A DNA stretch of 64,000 nucleotides, taken from positions 1 through 64,000 of the forward strand of contig CAZNQD010000003.1 of the NCBI GenBank assembly GCA_964575345.1, written 5' to 3'. Shown piece after piece: positions 62,910 through 64,000 of the stretch; within the stretch, counting starts at the first letter, position 1, and every line of letters begins with the position of its first letter. The position numbers and the translations under genes were made by a program. The notes beneath the pieces were generated by a model. That model was not told where the DNA came from. It searched no databases and saw only the letters and a program-made list of their open reading frames with translations. Source of the stretch: UBA1402 sp964575345. Its GTDB lineage: Bacteria; Bacteroidota; Bacteroidia; Bacteroidales; UBA1402.

Positions 62910-63155
62910 TTAGTTTTCTTCCTCGTTGAAAGCTTCCGGAATCTGATTCAACAGCGAGGAGGCTTTTTCAAAATCTTCTTCCATCACGTGCAATAACACC
63001 GTAGAGCTGGCCGAAAAAAAGCCGGGTGTGAACACACTGTTTTCGTTGCTCAAAAAACAGGGAATCCCGTTGGCCTCCAGCATGCTCTTGACAATATTGG
63101 CTTCGGTAGAAGTATTAAACTCCTTTAGTACTACCGTTTTTTGCTGATCTTTCAT
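62910..63155 (-). CDS. DUF2007 putative signal-transducing protein
   Basis: The 81-residue protein starts VVLKEFNTSTEANIVKSMLEANGIPCFLSNEN, the ferredoxin-like pattern of DUF2007, and continues TVLLHVMEEDFEKASSLLNQI. Family members are small cytosolic proteins proposed to take part in signalling, with no established function. It starts 19 bases after the pnp stop and is probably on the same transcript. Its 3' end is just before the terminator in the convergent helicase gene. Confidence 0.84.
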   Translation of the reverse strand: MKDQQKTVVLKEFNTSTEANIVKSMLEANGIPCFLSNENSVFTPGFFSASSTVLLHVMEEDFEKASSLLNQIPEAFNEEEN

Positions 63156-63174
63156 AATTCAGAAATTAAGAAAC

Positions 63175-64000
63175 TTAGTTGTCGCGATTTGAGTCCGGAC
63201 GATGACGGCCATCCCTGCCTTTACCGGCATGATCGCCTCCATGGCGGTTTTCGGGCCTGGGGCGACGTTCTCTTTCGGGACGTTCTTCGTATCCTTCGGG
63301 CTTTTCGAGCAATACTTTGTGAGATAATTTGAATTTTCCGGTTTTGGGATCTACATCAAGCAACTTCACATCAATCTCGTCCCCTTCGTGCAGACCGGCT
63401 TCTTCAACCGTTTCCAGGCGTTTCCAGGCGATCTCGGAAATATGCAGCAATCCGTCTTTACCGGGCATAAATTCAACAAAGGCCCCATAGGGCATAATGG
63501 AGCGGACTTTGCCCCGATAGATTTCTCCGGGTTCCGGCACAGCCACAATGCTTCTGATTTTCATTAAAGCAGCTTCAATGCTGGCCTTGTTGGTGGCCGC
63601 TATTTCTATTCTACCTTGACCATCAAGCTCTTCGATAGTAATAATGGCTCCGGTTTCTTCCTGCATTCCCTGAATAATCTTTCCGCCCGGGCCAATGACG
63701 GCACCGATGAATTCTTTGGGTATCCACATAAGTTCAATGCGGGGTGCATTGGGTTTGAGTTCGGGACGGGGAGCAGGCAAAGTCTCAACAATTTTGTTCA
63801 GAATATGCATGCGGCCTTCACGAGCCTGCATCAAAGCTTTTTCCAAAATTTCGTAGGGCAAACCGTCCACCTTAATATCCATCTGGGTAGCCGTAATGCC
63901 GTCTTTGGTTCCGGTTACCTTAAAGTCCATATCTCCGAGATGATCTTCGTCGCCAAGAATATCTGATAAAATGGCGAATTTTTTATTGTCGGTTATAAGT
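63175..64000 (-). CDS. pnp: polyribonucleotide nucleotidyltransferase (C-terminal part, cut by window edge)
   Basis: The 3'-5' phosphorolytic exoribonuclease. Only the last 275 or so residues are in the window; the frame stays open to the right edge, so the true start lies beyond it. Visible are the end of the second RNase PH domain (ILGDEDHLGDMDFKVTGTKDGITATQMDIKV), the KH domain with GxxG loop (AVIGPGGKIIQ), the S1 domain (IYRGKVRSIMPYGAFVEFMPGKDGLLHISEI) and a C-terminal Arg/Gly/His-rich tail of about 35 residues. Followed by DUF2007. Confidence 0.94.
   Translation of the reverse strand, partial: LITDNKKFAILSDILGDEDHLGDMDFKVTGTKDGITATQMDIKVDGLPYEILEKALMQAREGRMHILNKIVETLPAPRPELKPNAPRIELMWIPKEFIGAVIGPGGKIIQGMQEETGAIITIEELDGQGRIEIAATNKASIEAALMKIRSIVAVPEPGEIYRGKVRSIMPYGAFVEFMPGKDGLLHISEIAWKRLETVEEAGLHEGDEIDVKLLDVDPKTGKFKLSHKVLLEKPEGYEERPERERRPRPENRHGGDHAGKGRDGRHRPDSNRDN

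Noticed and set aside
1..64000. CRISPR arrays, insertion sequences, prophage, toxin-antitoxin or integrative elements
   Set aside because: No regularly spaced repeats, transposase, integrase, phage structural genes or attachment-site duplications are visible in any frame.

Overview
This window is a gene-dense, moderate-GC chromosomal segment from a member of the Bacteroidota, most likely an anaerobic Bacteroidales. The evidence is phylum-specific families (TamL, DUF4270, DUF4296, DUF6132, a ParC-type topoisomerase, the Bacteroidota DksA-like protein, a GH57/GT4/debranching trio), many lipoproteins with clear lipoboxes, almost no Shine-Dalgarno sequences, and repeated TAnnTTTG boxes, the -7 element of the Bacteroidota primary sigma factor. 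A glycyl-radical enzyme and an ADP-forming acyl-CoA synthetase point to anaerobic life. I see no insertion sequence, prophage, CRISPR array, rRNA or transfer signature. There is one tRNA gene, tRNA-Arg(UCU).

Layout. 1-9.7 kb: parC, glyS, a GH43 lipoprotein, prs, a cytoplasmic GH13 and fabD. 9.8-18 kb is the most distinctive part: a GH105 lipoprotein, a glycyl-radical activase and a glycyl-radical dehydratase run together on the plus strand. They are followed by an opposing ADP-forming acyl-CoA synthetase and a forward Xaa-Pro aminopeptidase. Ten recalled active-site positions identify the radical enzyme as a trans-4-hydroxy-L-proline dehydratase (HypD). 18-25.9 kb: DUF6132, a three-unit beta-helix lipoprotein, tRNA-Arg, a cold-shock protein, tamL, a TrmH-family methyltransferase and the dksA-like/lspA/DUF4296 operon. 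25.9-36.6 kb is housekeeping: ileS, trmN6, a small membrane protein, ftsB/divIC, dnaX, ribH, a TPR protein, recF with a DUF721 gene, marC and a free-standing cyclic-nucleotide-binding domain.

36.7-41.4 kb is a forward operon: M3 peptidase, dCMP deaminase, S41 protease and 5-formyl-THF cyclo-ligase. 41.5-46 kb is the reverse alpha-glucan operon (GH57, GT4 and debranching enzyme). A lone Wzz-like membrane protein and a reverse operon panC-panD-M23 peptidase-phosphohexomutase follow. 52.3-64 kb: a half-length glycogen-synthase-like protein, a DUF4270 lipoprotein, cdd, a glucosaminidase/LysM protein, guaA, a GIN-domain lipoprotein, an M16 peptidase, a DEAD-box helicase, DUF2007 and the 3' part of pnp, cut by the window edge.

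How the genes fit together. Most genes are conserved core functions. Two metabolic themes stand out. One is storage glucan turnover: GH57, GT4, debranching enzyme, GH13 and phosphohexomutase, plus a GT5 half protein with no recognisable catalytic equipment. The other is possible use of hydroxyproline-rich material: GH105 and GH43 glycosidases, Xaa-Pro aminopeptidase and HypD. The strongest leads for something undescribed are the GH105-HypD linkage, the short HypD activase without a ferredoxin segment, an extra Cys beside the HypD catalytic Cys, the GH57 protein with Asn at the expected catalytic Asp, and the GT5 half protein.
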